A stretch of 64,000 bases of DNA from Aplysia californica (Eukaryota > Mollusca > Gastropoda > Aplysiida > Aplysiidae). Under the pieces are notes generated by a model. It saw only the letters and a program-made list of their open reading frames with translations. It was not told where the DNA came from and made no database searches. The stretch spans positions 155,282-219,281 of the forward strand of contig NW_004797947.1 in NCBI RefSeq assembly GCF_000002075.1, read 5' to 3'. This document shows, piece by piece, positions 24,041 through 35,506 of the stretch. Position 1 is the first letter of the stretch. Each line of letters begins with the position of its first letter. Position numbers and translations under genes: made by a program.

Positions 24041-24812
24041 CAGTGGAAACCTGATATAACAGGGATGGTGGGAGTAGAGAAAATGTCCTGTTATATCCGA
24101 TCCCTGACTGTTAAATCAGAAATGCAAGGAAGTTAAGCATTTGTGGAATAATCCAGCTGTACTTATTCATGGGTAGTTTCCCTTGCCACAAGTACCCACG
24201 AACAGGGGTTTTGGCGCCTCCTTAAACCACATCAGAAGAGCTTGGTCCACAGCATCTGCATCGGGTAGTCTCATCTTCTTTCGATCCAGAGCAAACTTTC
24301 CATTGGAATATGCTGCCACTATCTTCTCTCTATCCTTGATAATGATGAGAATCGACCCTTGTGGAATGTCGAACTGACGATACATCTCTGCAAGTGGAGC
24401 TTGCTTTTTGTCAACAGCCTGGACTATTTCATATTTTTTCTCAATTGAAAGGCATTTTCTCTTGCGCTTGACATCGTTGGTGACGCATTACGCGAGTGTG
24501 TTGCTAGGTTTCGGGCAAGATCGAGGTCTGCAGCACACCACAGCCCTCTCTCGCTTCACACGCCGCGTGTGCTTGCATTGGTATGGCTTGCGTGGGCTTC
24601 CTCCACCACTGCGTTACTCTCTCTCTCTTACTTTTCACACATTGTTAACGAGCCTTTGTCCCTGCTATAACTGATTGGGCTCCGATGAGGCCCTGTTATT
24701 GCCGATAACTTTTAATAGATAGAAAGAGAAGGAAATAACGGGGATTTTAAAAATCTCTGTTATTACCGGATCCCTGTTATTACCGGGCCTGTTATATATA
24801 TGGTTTCCACTG
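24041..24812 (-). mobile_element. Short pogo-type element, group G (772 bp), with part of a transposase
   Basis: Ends CAGTGGAAACCTGATATAAC and ..TATATGGTTTCCACTG with TA duplications (24039-24040, 24813-24814). It encodes on - a CENP-B-like helix-turn-helix fragment (24167-24475) but no catalytic DDE domain, so it is an internally deleted, non-autonomous derivative. The related copy at 32935-33554 keeps the ends but not the coding part. Confidence 0.85.
24167..24475 (-). pseudogene. CENP-B-like N-terminal DNA-binding fragment of a pogo transposase
   Basis: About 100 codons are open on -. Segments read DVKRKRKCLSIEKKYEIVQA (first helix-turn-helix, psq type), LAEMYRQFDIPQGSILIII (recognition helix), then KDREKIVAAY, KKMRLPDADAVDQALLMWFK (start of the second, CENP-B-type domain), ending GNYP-stop. 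In known pogo/CENP-B proteins the second domain and the DDE nuclease follow; here the frame stops first. There is no ATG before the first helix in this frame (an in-frame stop precedes it); the first ATG is inside (EMYRQ). It is a fragment rather than a proven gene, although the frame is unbroken. Confidence 0.75.
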
Positions 24813-25293
24813 TATTTAGTGTATAGAGAAAGAGTTGGAGTAAGCTGAGCACAGCACTACGACAAAAGAGTTGGCCAACAGTTTGTCAGTGAACAGTAGA
24901 CAATGAAAATTAGACAAGTCTACCACACCAACATGACACAATTATTTAGTTATGCTTATCTTATTTTCGTTCTCCACAACTCACTGACAATGGCAACTAA
25001 GACAGACAGAAACAACAAAGGGCATGAAAGAAAAAAAGTAGGACTGACCGGTGGCACCCTTGTGCTCCAACCAACTACCTGCTAACAATGACAATCTCTT
25101 AAAGTTTGAAAAAGAGCCCTTTGATGTTAAAACTTTGATTCAAACTGTAGAGAAAGCAGTCCAAAACATAACCATTCATTTGAAAAAATGTTCAATATAA
25201 GGCTGCAGCAACTATGGAATCAAGCCAGCAGATTTTCAACCTGTCATTAACAGCATCGTATACATGCATCATCGTCAGGATAGGGACTGAAGT

Positions 25294-28200
25294 TCATCCT
25301 TTGGTGTCCTCTTTCTTCACTGATGTAAGGGTAAATCGAGAAGCGCTGTCATTGCTGAAGTCTTGATGAACATTGCCAACTTCTTTTAGATCAGCAGACA
25401 GCTTTTTGCTGAAGTCTGATGCTGCGCTTTTGAAATCCTGAAATAGAATTATGGTACGACAGAGTTACACATATTGTATATACAGCTCTTTATATAATGA
25501 TCAAACATAATACATGTACGCATAAAAGTAAAAGGTACACAGCAAAATATTCAGGAAGTGGCATGAACCAATCATTTCACAAAAAGTAAAACAAATAAAT
25601 AGCAGAGGAGCCTGCATTTAGTTTGAGTAAACAGAAGCACATCAACAGAAAAACGTTCATGAGGAGGGAAAAAAAACAACAAACAAAAACGACAGAAGAA
25701 AAAAAGACATACCAGTGACATCCTCCAACTACCCACAGAAATCTCTTTACAATAGTCCTCCTTGCAATTTTTTTTAATCTTAAAAAAACTGGAATTTTGA
25801 GGTTGTTAATCTTTTAAAGATTTTTATAACCATTATATCAAAAGAAATACCAGAACTTCTAAAAAGGAATCAGACTGAGTAAAAATAAGCCCACAGTTTA
25901 TCATCATAGTTTATGTGACACATCACACCTTCGCTACACTGTTTTTGCGGTTGATTGGACAGCACATTTTTGTAAAGAGCATTGACAAGTTTCAGACACT
26001 ATTTCAAGATAAAATTATATCTTAAGCATCTGTTAGTTCAAGACACAAGTTTAAAAAATCAACTCATGCCATGTATCATCGATAGCAATCAGATGCATGA
26101 AGAAAGACACTTGTTTGCATTTCCATAAACGAAAAAAAAACCCAAACCAAACCCAACCCAGACTCGATTCCAGGCTGACAGTTCCACATTTCCCATTATT
26201 TTAAATGCACGTCTGGAGGGAAGATAACTTAAGGGACGGGCCAGTGAGACAAGAAATGAGTTACTGATTGTTCAACTGGTTGTCAAATCATACGAACATG
26301 GTATGTATGCATTTCATATCCCCATCGACACAATATAAAACCAGCTTCCTAAATTATCTAAAATTAATTGTGTCCATAGGGACCTTGACCTACACTTTTT
26401 ATGATGACTTCCAATCTCCATATCATTGAATGTCAATGTCACAGTCAACCCAAGTGGCATGAGATATCATTATATGATACTATATCCCAGAATAAAGACA
26501 AAGATAATACATAAAATGCATCTTCCCTAGGGGAACTTGAACTCATGTCTAGCATTCCTGGCAAAGCCAAACCATTGCACCACAGATACTCATGTAAGGC
26601 AACGTTGATAGTTGCTGATTAACATTTGAAGCAAGAAAAGCAAGGCATGGGCTCAGTAGATATATATAAAAACCATATATTATGATATATTATACAGTGG
26701 AATCCACTTATAACGAGTCCTGAAACAGCGAGAAATCTGTTATTAAGACACTATTCTAAAACCCCGTTTTTCCCCCTTCTTTATCTTTGTAAATAAAATA
26801 TCCTATAGCGCAATCGGACAATCACGGGAGTCGGTTATACTGGAAGATAGCTGCTGCTGTGCACAGCGCACAGGCCATTTATTAATGTAAAACCTCGCCA
26901 GTTGAGAAACTTGTTGGTGATCTAGCGAAACAAAGAATGGGAGAGCCCACGAGTGCCAACAATGAAGGCCTGATTGAATGAGTGGGGAGAGTGTGGCATG
27001 CACAGACAAGCAGAACGCATCATGTGATAGGCCAGCCTAATCTAGATTATCTAGGTCTACCACGCCTCTCACTTCACCGATGCGGGGATGGAGAGGTCAT
27101 AGTGCTGTACTGTGATGGACGGAGTGAATGTTCGACGTGGGCGGGGTGTGGTATGTTTCCTTTGTGCGCAAGCAGACGGAACGCACCACAGGGTGTGGTG
27201 GGGTGGGGGACAACACAGCGGGCGAGATAGCCTAGAGAACTGTCTTTCTGATCGCCAATGCCGAGCTGTCAATATCGCTAGCGTTTGAGAAAGAAACCTG
27301 ATTCGACTTTTGATCAAGTAAGACTTAAAGGTCATGTTGAACCAAACCATCATCAGGGGAGATTACAAAAAGAAATAAACCGAAAACCAGACTCATAGAT
27401 TAGGCCTACTTTACTATTTGCCTTGAATTTATTACTGGGTCCCTTATAATGAGAATCTTGCTATAACGGACATTTGACACCAGTCCCCTCCCTCTCATTA
27501 TAACAGGATTCCACTGTATACAGTTGAACCAAACGGCCACCTGTATAAGACAACCACCTGTAGAAATAACCATTTCCCAACTTACCTGGTGTGTTTTTCT
27601 TATAAATAATGGCACTGATTAAGAAAATCAAGATACTGTACAATGTGGTCACAGCCACTTTATTCTCTTATCAACCAACAGCCACACAAATCTCTCATCA
27701 CCCGACATGTTGCAGTAAATTATATATCAGCGCATGACGTTGTGGACAAGCCGCCATAATCTGTTTACCGGTCAATATTGTCGGCCTCTTATGAACTGAT
27801 TGCTGACCAACATGATGCGGAGGCAAGGTTATTGGGCCCTCCCACTGTTTATCCAAGTTGACCAGTCAGTCAGTTAAAAAATGTTCAGCTGTTAAGAAGG
27901 GAGCATGCAAACTGCCATAATCCATGAGCCCCTCCCATAATAGAATGAGCCTCTGACCATACATGAATCATAACTGAGATGAGTGGTTGCTCTATTTACC
28001 AAGTCTGTAATAATGGACATCAACATGAACTTGTGATAGAAGTGTCGCTCATTCGTCAAGTAGTGGCAGCTCATTAGTTAGTTTTATAATGGCACTTTGT
28101 CTTCCTCGTCTGACACATTTAGTTTTGTTTTACCCTTGCACACTGCCTTCCTCATCTGATACACTGAGTAGAATTTAAAAATCAGAGCAGCTGAGAGACT

Positions 28201-29505
28201 CTATGTCTCTTTAGGCTCTGCAAAAACAAAAATGTTTCACATGTTCAGTTAAATCCTTACTCTTATCATCCCACAAAAGGTTGCTATTAAAAAAAGTATA
28301 TGAAAAATGAGTGTCTTTATGGAGTAGGTCTGCTTTAGCTATAATTTAACCTCCAAGTAGACAGTCTATGGAGATACTTATAAAGTATAACACAGATAGC
28401 TCGAAATTGTCGGGACAGGCCTCTGTAGTTCGAGGGATCCGTAGTTCGAGGGATATCTTACAAAGATAAAGAAAAGAAAAACCCCCAAAAAAACCCAGGA
28501 CCACAGGCACAGTTCGAAGGATGCATGATTTCAAGTCTTCAGTGTTCGACCTATCCGTGTTATACAGTATAAAAAAGTGTCCCCACTCCAAACCGGATCC
28601 CATGTTCTTCCGCATGTAACTGCCAAACAACTTACTGCTACCCCATGGTCGCCTGTTTCCAGTTGAGTTTGTGACAGAATTCACATCTACAAGTCAACAA
28701 TGTGAATGTAGAGTAATCATGTACTTACATCTATACATTACTAAAGCAACAATGTCCTTACCTTTGAAGGGTTTGAGGAGCTTTCCGATTTGAAAAAGAT
28801 GACAACTTGCTTTCCCTTTGTCAAGAGCGCGTGGATTTTATTCAGTTTTACAGACAAGTCGTGGTCTTTTATAGAGCTTTTGAACGTGAACTCTTTCGCA
28901 GCCTGTTTTTCGGGTTTTTTCCTTTTCCCTATTGGAGTGGACGAAACGTTCTTGGCTTCACCAGTGGAAGACTTTTTCTTCAGCTTGCTATTAGCTTCAA
29001 GTCTAAAACAGTGCACGCCATCTGGGTTTTTATTTATATAGGTCAGTTTCACATTTTGTTTAGCCGCTAAAGCTTGTGCAGCAGCCACTGTAGATACAGA
29101 GTTCACCAACAGGTCGTTTCCATCAAACAGCAAACACCGGTCTGACTCTGAGACGGCGCTCGTGTCTGTCAGGCTACTTTGTTTTGTACTTGACTCTCTG
29201 AAAAAGCTAGAGACAGGAACTCCAAAGGATTTGGGACCTGTAATGGCACAAAATTTCACCCCGGTGGAATGAAAAGAATTCAACAGATTGTCCCTTGTCC
29301 ATTTAACTTGTAGCCAAGTGCAGGCATTTCTTAGATGAAAAGACCTCTGAAAACTGAAGGTCATATGATTAGGAAGGGAAGACGAAATTTTGACACATCC
29401 AGCAGATTTTGAGGTAAATGATGAAAAACTCCTGATGGAATGCCTGATGAACAGTACCGGTATCGTAGAATGTCTGGCCAGGGCCTTGGTAAACTGACAT
29501 GCCAT
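25294..29505 (-). CDS. MTIF3: Mitochondrial translation initiation factor IF-3
   Basis: Binds the mitochondrial small ribosomal subunit and promotes initiation in the matrix. Two coding exons on -: 29505-28762 (248 codons, phase 0 donor GTAAGG) and 25437-25294 (47 codons plus TGA), giving about 295 residues, near the family size. The first about 60 residues are rich in Ser, Arg and Phe and low in acid, as in a mitochondrial presequence. The IF3 N-domain is seen as CLLFDGNDLL..AQALAAKQNVKLTYIN, a Lys-rich linker follows, and the IF3 C-domain is KEFTFKSSIKDHDLSVKLNK..LLTKGKQVVIFF. The last exon gives DFKSAASDFSKKLSADLKEV and a charged tail. ATG 29505 is chosen because an acceptor (CTTCAG) stands just before it, implying a 5' UTR intron. 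The identity rests on domain pattern; the family diverges fast. Confidence 0.85.
26695..27516 (-). mobile_element. Pogo-type MITE, group D (822 bp) in MTIF3 intron
   Basis: Ends CAGTGGAATCCACTTATAAC and ..TAACAGGATTCCACTG, with TA at 26693-26694 and 27517-27518. In reverse orientation it matches 22381-23198 over its full length. Confidence 0.87.
28385..28567 (+). mobile_element. Group J miniature element (about 183 bp)
   Basis: The left end GTATAACACAGATAGCTCGA and the right end ..CGACCTATCCGTGTTATACAG are inverted copies. Internal GTAGTTCGAGGGATCCGTAG matches the ends of the larger group-J elements at 21750-22270 and 38399-38913. A deletion derivative. Confidence 0.75.
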
Positions 29506-30144
29506 ATCTGAAGAAAAGAACAAAATAAAAAAAAGAATTTCACATTTGTGGGACAGCATCATTTGTAAAGAAGAAATTACATGTAGACTCTAATGAATCA
29601 GTTGTTAAGATTGCTTTCAACAGTCAAACTAGAATCCCAACAAAGATGGTCACTTGACAGGGAAATTATGTCACAAAAAAAAGATACTATTCCGAACATT
29701 GGTCAGAGGAAAGGAATTACAAAGTAAATGGTTGACTTGTAGCGACAGCATACACACAGGCTTACACACACACACACACACACAGATACACACGTACACA
29801 TATCTATACACACACAATGACATCCAGCCAACCACAAGGTTGGTATTGCTGGGGAGTGAGTCATTGCTCACTGTTGTAAGTGTGTTATCTTTCTTCATTT
29901 AATTCAGCAATACACTTTTGTCTAACAAGCTAGAAGGTTGTGGTTGTGTAATTTCTTCCCCTCTACAGACCATGGATAATGAGAAGTTCAACAGTTGTCA
30001 AAACTGGGTCGCCAACCTTGTTTTTGCTGTCATTTAAAAAGATACACATCTGTTGTGAGGTGACTGAGACAAAAATTACTCTTTTCATCTACAAAGCAAT
30101 TGAATGCAAGTTGTGTTATATTGTAAAGCATAAACAGCAAGGAA
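29506..30144. other. Upstream of MTIF3: 5' UTR intron and probable promoter region
   Basis: The acceptor next to the MTIF3 ATG implies at least one 5' non-coding exon to the right, which I could not place. A (CA)n microsatellite lies at about 29765-29783. No other structure was recognised. Confidence 0.4.
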
Positions 30145-30495
30145 AATAATAATAATAAATAAATAGCATTTGTATAGCGTATATCCCCGCTCAACAGCAG
30201 GCTCTATGCACTTTACACTATATTATTACCCCAGCAGGCCATAGAACCCTCCGAAAAATTCTCAGCTTCTCGGCAAGCATACAGTGCAAGCAGCTGATTA
30301 AGCGCTCAAACACTAACAAACTGACAAGATCTTTCGCTGTCTATAGCCGGGTACCCATTCCCACCTGGGTGAAGTGAGGAAAATTCATGTAAAGTGCCTT
30401 TCCCAAGGACACAACGTCGGGCCTCTGACGGGATTCGAACCCACGACCGTACGGTTGGGAGTCCGAGAGCCTAACCACTAGGCCACCGACGCCAC
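30145..30495 (-). mobile_element. tRNA-headed SINE-3, full-length copy
   Basis: Read on -, the head is GGCGTCGGTGGCCTAGTGGT (A box) then GTGGGTTCGAATCCC (B box, Pol III promoter). A core follows with AAAGGCACTTTACATGAATT and CACTTCACCCAGGTGGGAAT, and the 3' end is an AATA/ATT repeat at 30145-30165. This is the classical plan of a tRNA-derived SINE with a conserved core. The fragment at 15119-15262 is a second copy. The tail is unrelated to the SINE-1/SINE-2 tail. Confidence 0.88.
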
Positions 30496-31764
30496 AATTT
30501 TTTACTTCCTAGGCAACATTCACAACTATAAATTCTTGTACAAGTGTCATATTGTCTCAGCTAACACTAAGCTATGAACTATGTAATGACAATATCATGA
30601 AACATGAGATTTTGGAAAACATTATGTCTCATTGTGTCCTATTTATCCCTCTTGTGCTGCAGTCTCTTTCAACCGTTTTGCCTTTCTCACTCTGGATCAG
30701 GGTATAGGCCACAAATAAACACTTCCCATCTTTCCGTATCCTTGGGTTACCTCTTGAACCTGTTTCATACATGGTGCAAACATTTCATGATGCAATCCAA
30801 AGAGACTTTTTCAATGGAGGTTTCGGATGGGCAGTCCTTTTGGCTATATCCACTGTCCTTCATTGGTCCTGCTGGTGCAGAAGGTCTTTTATCTCCCAAG
30901 AACGAAAAATTAGATGTTTTTGCTTGTTTCTCTTACTTTTAATTTTTACAGGGTCGGGTAGTTGGCCCTCCGCCAATTGGCTCTTTTCGCGAGACCAGAC
31001 CGTCGCATTTTTAGTCACCTCTTATGACACAGTATCACAGCAAGTGTAATTTTGTGTTGCCCCATAGAAAAACTATCGGGCATCCCATTGCAGAGTTGAG
31101 TCTCTAACTTCCAGCAATAATATTATTACAACCCTGAGACTCAGATGACTTTGTTTCCATTGCCAGTACTTGGATCAAGAAGGAGGTGGGGTCACCTGGT
31201 TTTCTAGAGGTAAAATTACAGAGGAAAGTTTGGTGACTTCCCACACAGGCTAGACCAAGGGGACACACAAGCAGGGGAGTAAACTGATGCAACTAATTTT
31301 TGGTGCTGAGTAATACAAAAATGGTTAAAACTCCCTTTCCACACAAGGCAGTTCCGAGTAACAGTCAAATATAACTCCCCATTTTGAACCGCTTGAGAAA
31401 GTGCACTACATTCAAGGTCACCATGGGGAGGAGGGGGGGTTGCAGCTGTGTCTTGTAGGAACAGCGAAACAGCCTGCTGTGATTGTCATGACGCTCAAAA
31501 ATATGGCAGGTTTTGGTAATATACTATATCCAGGTTTGCAATGGGTCACATACAGTTTCTGGGACACTTAAATAGACATGAAAGGCCTTGAACATCTAGC
31601 TCTAACTGGCAAAACTGAAGGAAAACAAGCCAGGAGCAGACCCAGAGCAACCTACTTGAAGAGCCTAAACAGTAGTAAACAGATGGGTGATGGGGAAAGA
31701 TCAGGGTAATGTACTTTAGCTTTTTTAACAGCATCTGAGCAAAGGAATCAGGAATGGAAAACCA
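30496..31764. other. Intergenic, nothing recognised
   Basis: Contains an open + stretch (30604-30942) with several Trp and Cys codons but no family resemblance or splice context, so it is left uncalled. No repeat was identified. Confidence 0.4.
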
Positions 31765-32505
31765 TGATTGCCGAAGACTGAGACGCATTTGTATCTGCGA
31801 CATTCCACACCCCCACCTCCGGTGCCCCATCCCTCCCCAACCCTGACACACGCTACAGTAGACACATGCGCGTGCCAACAGCGTGTGTGTTGGTACGGAA
31901 GAAGGCCGCTGATTGGTCGCATGCAATCGGCTAAGCGAATAATAATGGTTCACGGTCGATGCAGGTGCAATGGATGGTTTCTGGGGATAGATTAAGTTCG
32001 TTGTGGGAGAAAAATGAGCGTAGTAGCCACGTCTGCGGTGGGGGGGGGGGCTGTTCACCCTGTAAGCGACTTCGTTGAATACGAGCTTGCTGATTTAACT
32101 CTTTGTCTCCGGCAAGCTGCTCCCAGCGGTTCGAAGTTGGAACCACCGAGCCAGTGAGCTGCTGACAGCGGCTCGGGCACATTCTTTTACGACGACTTCG
32201 ACATTAAATTACTTTCCGGCAATTGCCCAAATAAGGTCTCTTATACCAGAAGTTAATTCATTACACGAAGAACTATCAAAATAGGTCAGCTAGTTTTGAT
32301 TTAATGACCCATTTAATGACGTTTTTGTCATTTTTAGATTTAGCACCAAGAAAGGGCTCTGGCATAGAGGGTTTACCGCCCTTGGAGATAAAGAGTTAAG
32401 TGTACGTTGACTCCGGGTTATTTTTATTGATTTTAAAGAAGAAAAAAAAACGGGGAATCCATCTCCTTTCGTTGAGTCTGAGCTCATTGAATTCGAGTTT
32501 CACTG
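31765..32505. mobile_element. Pogo-type MITE, group A, left-truncated, with nested TTAA element
   Basis: It matches 51663-52485 from about ACGCATTTGTATCTGCGAC to the right end ..TTTCACTG next to TA (32506-32507). The left terminal third is missing. At 32099-32395 it carries an inserted TTAA-flanked MITE that the other two group-A copies lack. Confidence 0.8.
32099..32395. mobile_element. TTAA-flanked MITE (297 bp) nested in group A
   Basis: Inverted ends CTCTTTGTCTCC and ..GGAGATAAAGAG. Flanks are TTAA at 32095-32098 and 32396-32399. In the uninterrupted relative at 52374-52379 the same place reads GATTTAAGTG with a single TTAA, so TTAA was duplicated on insertion, as in piggyBac-type transposition. 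The interior has no transposase. Confidence 0.88.
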
Positions 32506-32934
32506 TATATATTAGGAAACCAGACCCGGTCAAAACAACAGTTCAGTTAGGGGTTACTATTTTACAATGTTATTTCAGAGTCCGAGTAGAGTTAATTGTT
32601 CATTGAAGTTTTGGGTTTTCAAATCTTCGGTATTCTTTTACTTTCCAATCCATCCCACACACTTAGCATTGTCCATTAATATGCTGAACAACACGGACAT
32701 CGACTTCATTTACGTCGCAAATTAATAGTTTTTGAAATATTTGACTGTTTATAATCGAACAATATCACATTTTCCGTGTTTTGGACCAATATGGGGGTGG
32801 AGGGGTGTTAAGGGGGTATGCCTTGTTTTTAACCAATAATTTGATGATTTGCAGTTAGGTTTAAAATTTTCTTGACAATTCTTGATTTGCGACAGTTTTA
32901 ATGGTTCTAGGTGTCATATGCAGAAAAAAAAATA

Positions 32935-33080
32935 CAGTGGAAACCATAACAGGGATTTTTAAAATCCACATTTTTTCCAACTCTTTGTCTCTATTAAAAG
33001 TTATCGGCAATAACAGGGCCTCATTGGAGCTCAATCGGTTATAGCAGGGACAAAGGCTTGTTAACAATGTGTAAAAAGTA

Positions 33081-33177
<97 letters not shown>

Positions 33178-33187
33178 ACAGAAAGAC

Positions 33188-33220
<33 letters not shown>

Positions 33221-33554
33221 ACAGAAAGACAGAGAAAGAGAGAGTAACGTAGTGATGGAGCAAGCCCACACAAGCCACGCCACTGAAAGCACACGCAACA
33301 GGTGAAGCAAGAGAGGGCTGTGGCGTGCTGCAGACTTAGATCTAGAATCTAGCCCTAAGCCTAGCTACACTCACGCTTGATGTGTCATGTATCTCTGTTC
33401 GTGGGTTCTTCCGGCAAGGGAAACTACCCATGAAAAAATACAGCAGAATTAGTCCACAAAAGCTTACTTCCCTTGCATTTCTGATTTAACAGGGATCTGA
33501 TATAATAGGACTTTTGCACTGGTCCCACCATACCAGTTAATCAGGTTTCCACTG
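32935..33554 (+). mobile_element. Pogo-type MITE, group G, with a GA microsatellite
   Basis: Ends CAGTGGAAACC and ..TCAGGTTTCCACTG with TA on both sides (32933-32934, 33555-33556). Orientation is opposite to 24041-24812, with which it shares GGGCCTCATTGGAGC, GGGACAAAGGCTTGTTAACA and GGCAAGGGAAACTACCCATG. The CENP-B-like coding segment is absent. Confidence 0.8.
33078..33242 (+). repeat. (GA)n / (GACA)n microsatellite
   Basis: GA repeats followed by GACA repeats, inside the group-G MITE. It makes long low-complexity open frames on - that are not genes. Confidence 0.95.
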
Positions 33555-33556
33555 TA

Positions 33557-34146
33557 CTGCAATTTGACCCCCAAAGCAGTGCATCTGTGTGCGAGAGTGA
33601 AAGTAAAAATTTACCTTTAAATCTCCTCTAATTTCTAAATCTTCCGGAATAGACCTTGCAGAACATGAATGATTCTTCGAGAGCTGAGCTATAATTAGTA
33701 GTGAGTAGTGGCCCATAGTATGAAGTTGTCATAATAATTAAAAAGTAAATATTCTGTGCAACACCTCTAGGCAAATATGCCATAGGCTGACAAAACACCT
33801 TTTTTATCACAACAGTTTCGAGAAAAAGTGGCTTTTAGTCAGCGTAACCATTTTAAAATAGATCTAGCATTCTTCTAAAATTTGAAATCTAATTTTCAGC
33901 CTTTTATTCAAAAACTCGTCAGTTTCCTTCTGATTTTTTAAAACAAAAGTAGGGTTTACTGATCAGGCTTTCGATTAGCAAAAAAACCCCGAAGTGACTA
34001 TTCAGACTCGAGTCTGATTAAACAAAAATTTGCGTATAGATCTATTTGGACTCTGAATCGAGTCCAGCATGAAGTCCATTAATCCGACTTCTGACCCTTG
34101 TTCCTAAATCCAGCATTTATGAAAAAATTGTGAGATTATTATAATA
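33557..34146. other. Intergenic, no gene; one CAGACTCGAGTCTG palindrome
   Basis: AT-rich DNA. A 14-base perfect palindrome lies at about 34003-34016, related in its core (GACTCGAGTC) to the one at 61030-61049. Confidence 0.45.
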
Positions 34147-34228
34147 TGATAACAATCGAGACGTGAGCTTTAATATCCAGTCACGAGATCTAGATATAGA
34201 TGACTATCTAAACTGGCCCTCCTGAGTC
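34147..34228 (+). repeat. Inverted dispersed repeat, partner at 55243-55330
   Basis: GTGAGCTTTAATATCCAGTC, then an AGATCT tract, then CTAAACTGGCCCTCC. The same order appears in reverse complement at 55243-55330. It directly abuts the left edge of the group-D element at 34229. Confidence 0.75.
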
Positions 34229-35504
34229 CAGAAAAAACGAAAAGTCTGTTATAAAGGCACTATTCTAAATCCCTGTTTTTTTCTCCTCTTTACCTTTGTA
34301 AACAAAATACTGCTATAGCGCTATCAGAAACACTTGCGAGTCGGTTATAGCAATGAGTCTACATAACAAGAGGGGCCACTTCTCTCTTTGAGCCAATTAA
34401 AAAAGTGTCCTCAAAATTCGGTGGCGCCCTCTTCGCAAAAGCGCACCTTTTGCGAACAGAGTTATCCTACTTGAGTTTTAAAAAATCAAAGTGAAACTAA
34501 CAAGTTTTTGAATGAATTTCAGAAGAACGCTTTTTTAAAATGGTTACGCTAACAAAAAACCTCTTCCGGGGGAAAGGGTGATTGTTTTCTTCGTTTAATT
34601 TGACTTTAGAACGAAAGGCGAGAGGTCATTAAAATATAAATAATCTAAAACTCCGCACTGAACGAACCCGAATTACTGATGAACAGCAGTCGATCTGCGC
34701 ACGCAAGGAGGTGCTATTCCTATTCTTCTTCTGGAAAAACGAAAGAGAGCTTCAAAACAGACTGCAGCGCCATCTGAAGCAAAGAGCATACTTCCTGCGG
34801 ACACTTTTTTGGCTGAGTGGCCCATCTTGTTATTTACTATCTTTGGTTATAGCGAAATATTGCTGCTGCTGTGCACACATGGCATAGGCCAATTATATAA
34901 TGCTAGACCTCGCCAGTTGAGAAACTTGTTGCTGATCTTGCAAAACAAAGAATAGGAGAGCCCATGTGCGTCAACAATGAAGACCGGAGCAACTGAGTAG
35001 AGAGGGTGTGGCATGCGCAGACAAGCAGAACGCATCGCGTGATAGGCCAGTTTAGATTATCAAGACCTGCCATGCCTCTCACTTCTCCGATGCGGTGATG
35101 GAGAGGTCACAGCAATGTGATGGATGGAGCGAATGTGTGACGTGCACAAGCAGACAGAATGCACCACACGTCACACGGTGGTGGAGGGGGGGCACAGCGG
35201 GCGAGTTAGCCCAGAGCCCTTTCTTTCTGATCGCCAACGCTGAGCTGTCAGTCCACATCGCTAGATCTAGCGCTAGAGAACCAAACCTGATTCGATTTTT
35301 GATCAAGTAAGACCTAGAGGTCATGTTGAAACAAAATCATCATCAGGGGAGATAGCAAAAGGAAAAACAGAACACCAAACTCATAGATTAGGCCTAATTT
35401 ACAGTTTCCCTTGAATTTATTACTGGATCCCGTATAGCGAGAATCCTGCTATAACGGACATTTTGCTTCGGTCCCCTCCCTCTCGTTATAACAGGATTCC
35501 ACTG
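34229..35504 (-). mobile_element. Pogo-type MITE, group D, with nested hAT-like MITE
   Basis: It matches 26695-27516 from its second dozen bases; the outer left TIR is lost. The right end is ..TAACAGGATTCCACTG plus TA (35505-35506). A 490-base element lies inside at about 34357-34844. Confidence 0.8.
34357..34844. mobile_element. hAT-like MITE (about 490 bp) nested in group D
   Basis: Both sides carry GGTTATAGC, an 8-9 bp duplication of group-D sequence. Ends are CAATGAGTCTACATAAC..  and ..GTTATTTACTATCTTTG, imperfect inverted repeats. The body has GGCGCCCTCTTCGCAAAAGC and GCAGCGCCATCTGAAGCAAA. A near-identical copy is at 46990-47482 and a left-end copy at 59839. The 8 bp duplication size fits the hAT superfamily. 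There is no transposase. Confidence 0.82.
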
Positions 35505-35506
35505 TA

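Larger units (their letters stand above)
25438..28761 (-). other. MTIF3 intron (3.3 kb) with one pogo-type MITE
   Basis: Donor GTAAGG (28761-28756) and acceptor TTTCAG (25443-25438). It contains the group-D MITE 26695-27516 and the small group-J element 28385-28567. The rest is AT-rich without a recognised exon. Confidence 0.75.

Noticed and set aside
30425-30495. Possible tRNA gene (A and B boxes)
   Set aside because: The sequence continues without a tRNA 3' end into a SINE core and AATA tail, so it is a SINE head. The same applies to 40670-40745.
30604-30942. 112-codon + frame with many Trp, Cys and Pro
   Set aside because: No splice context, no family resemblance and no repeat partner; open-frame length alone is not enough in this composition.
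32861-33310. Ser/Leu-repeat frames on -
   Set aside because: They are translations of the GA/GACA microsatellite inside a MITE.
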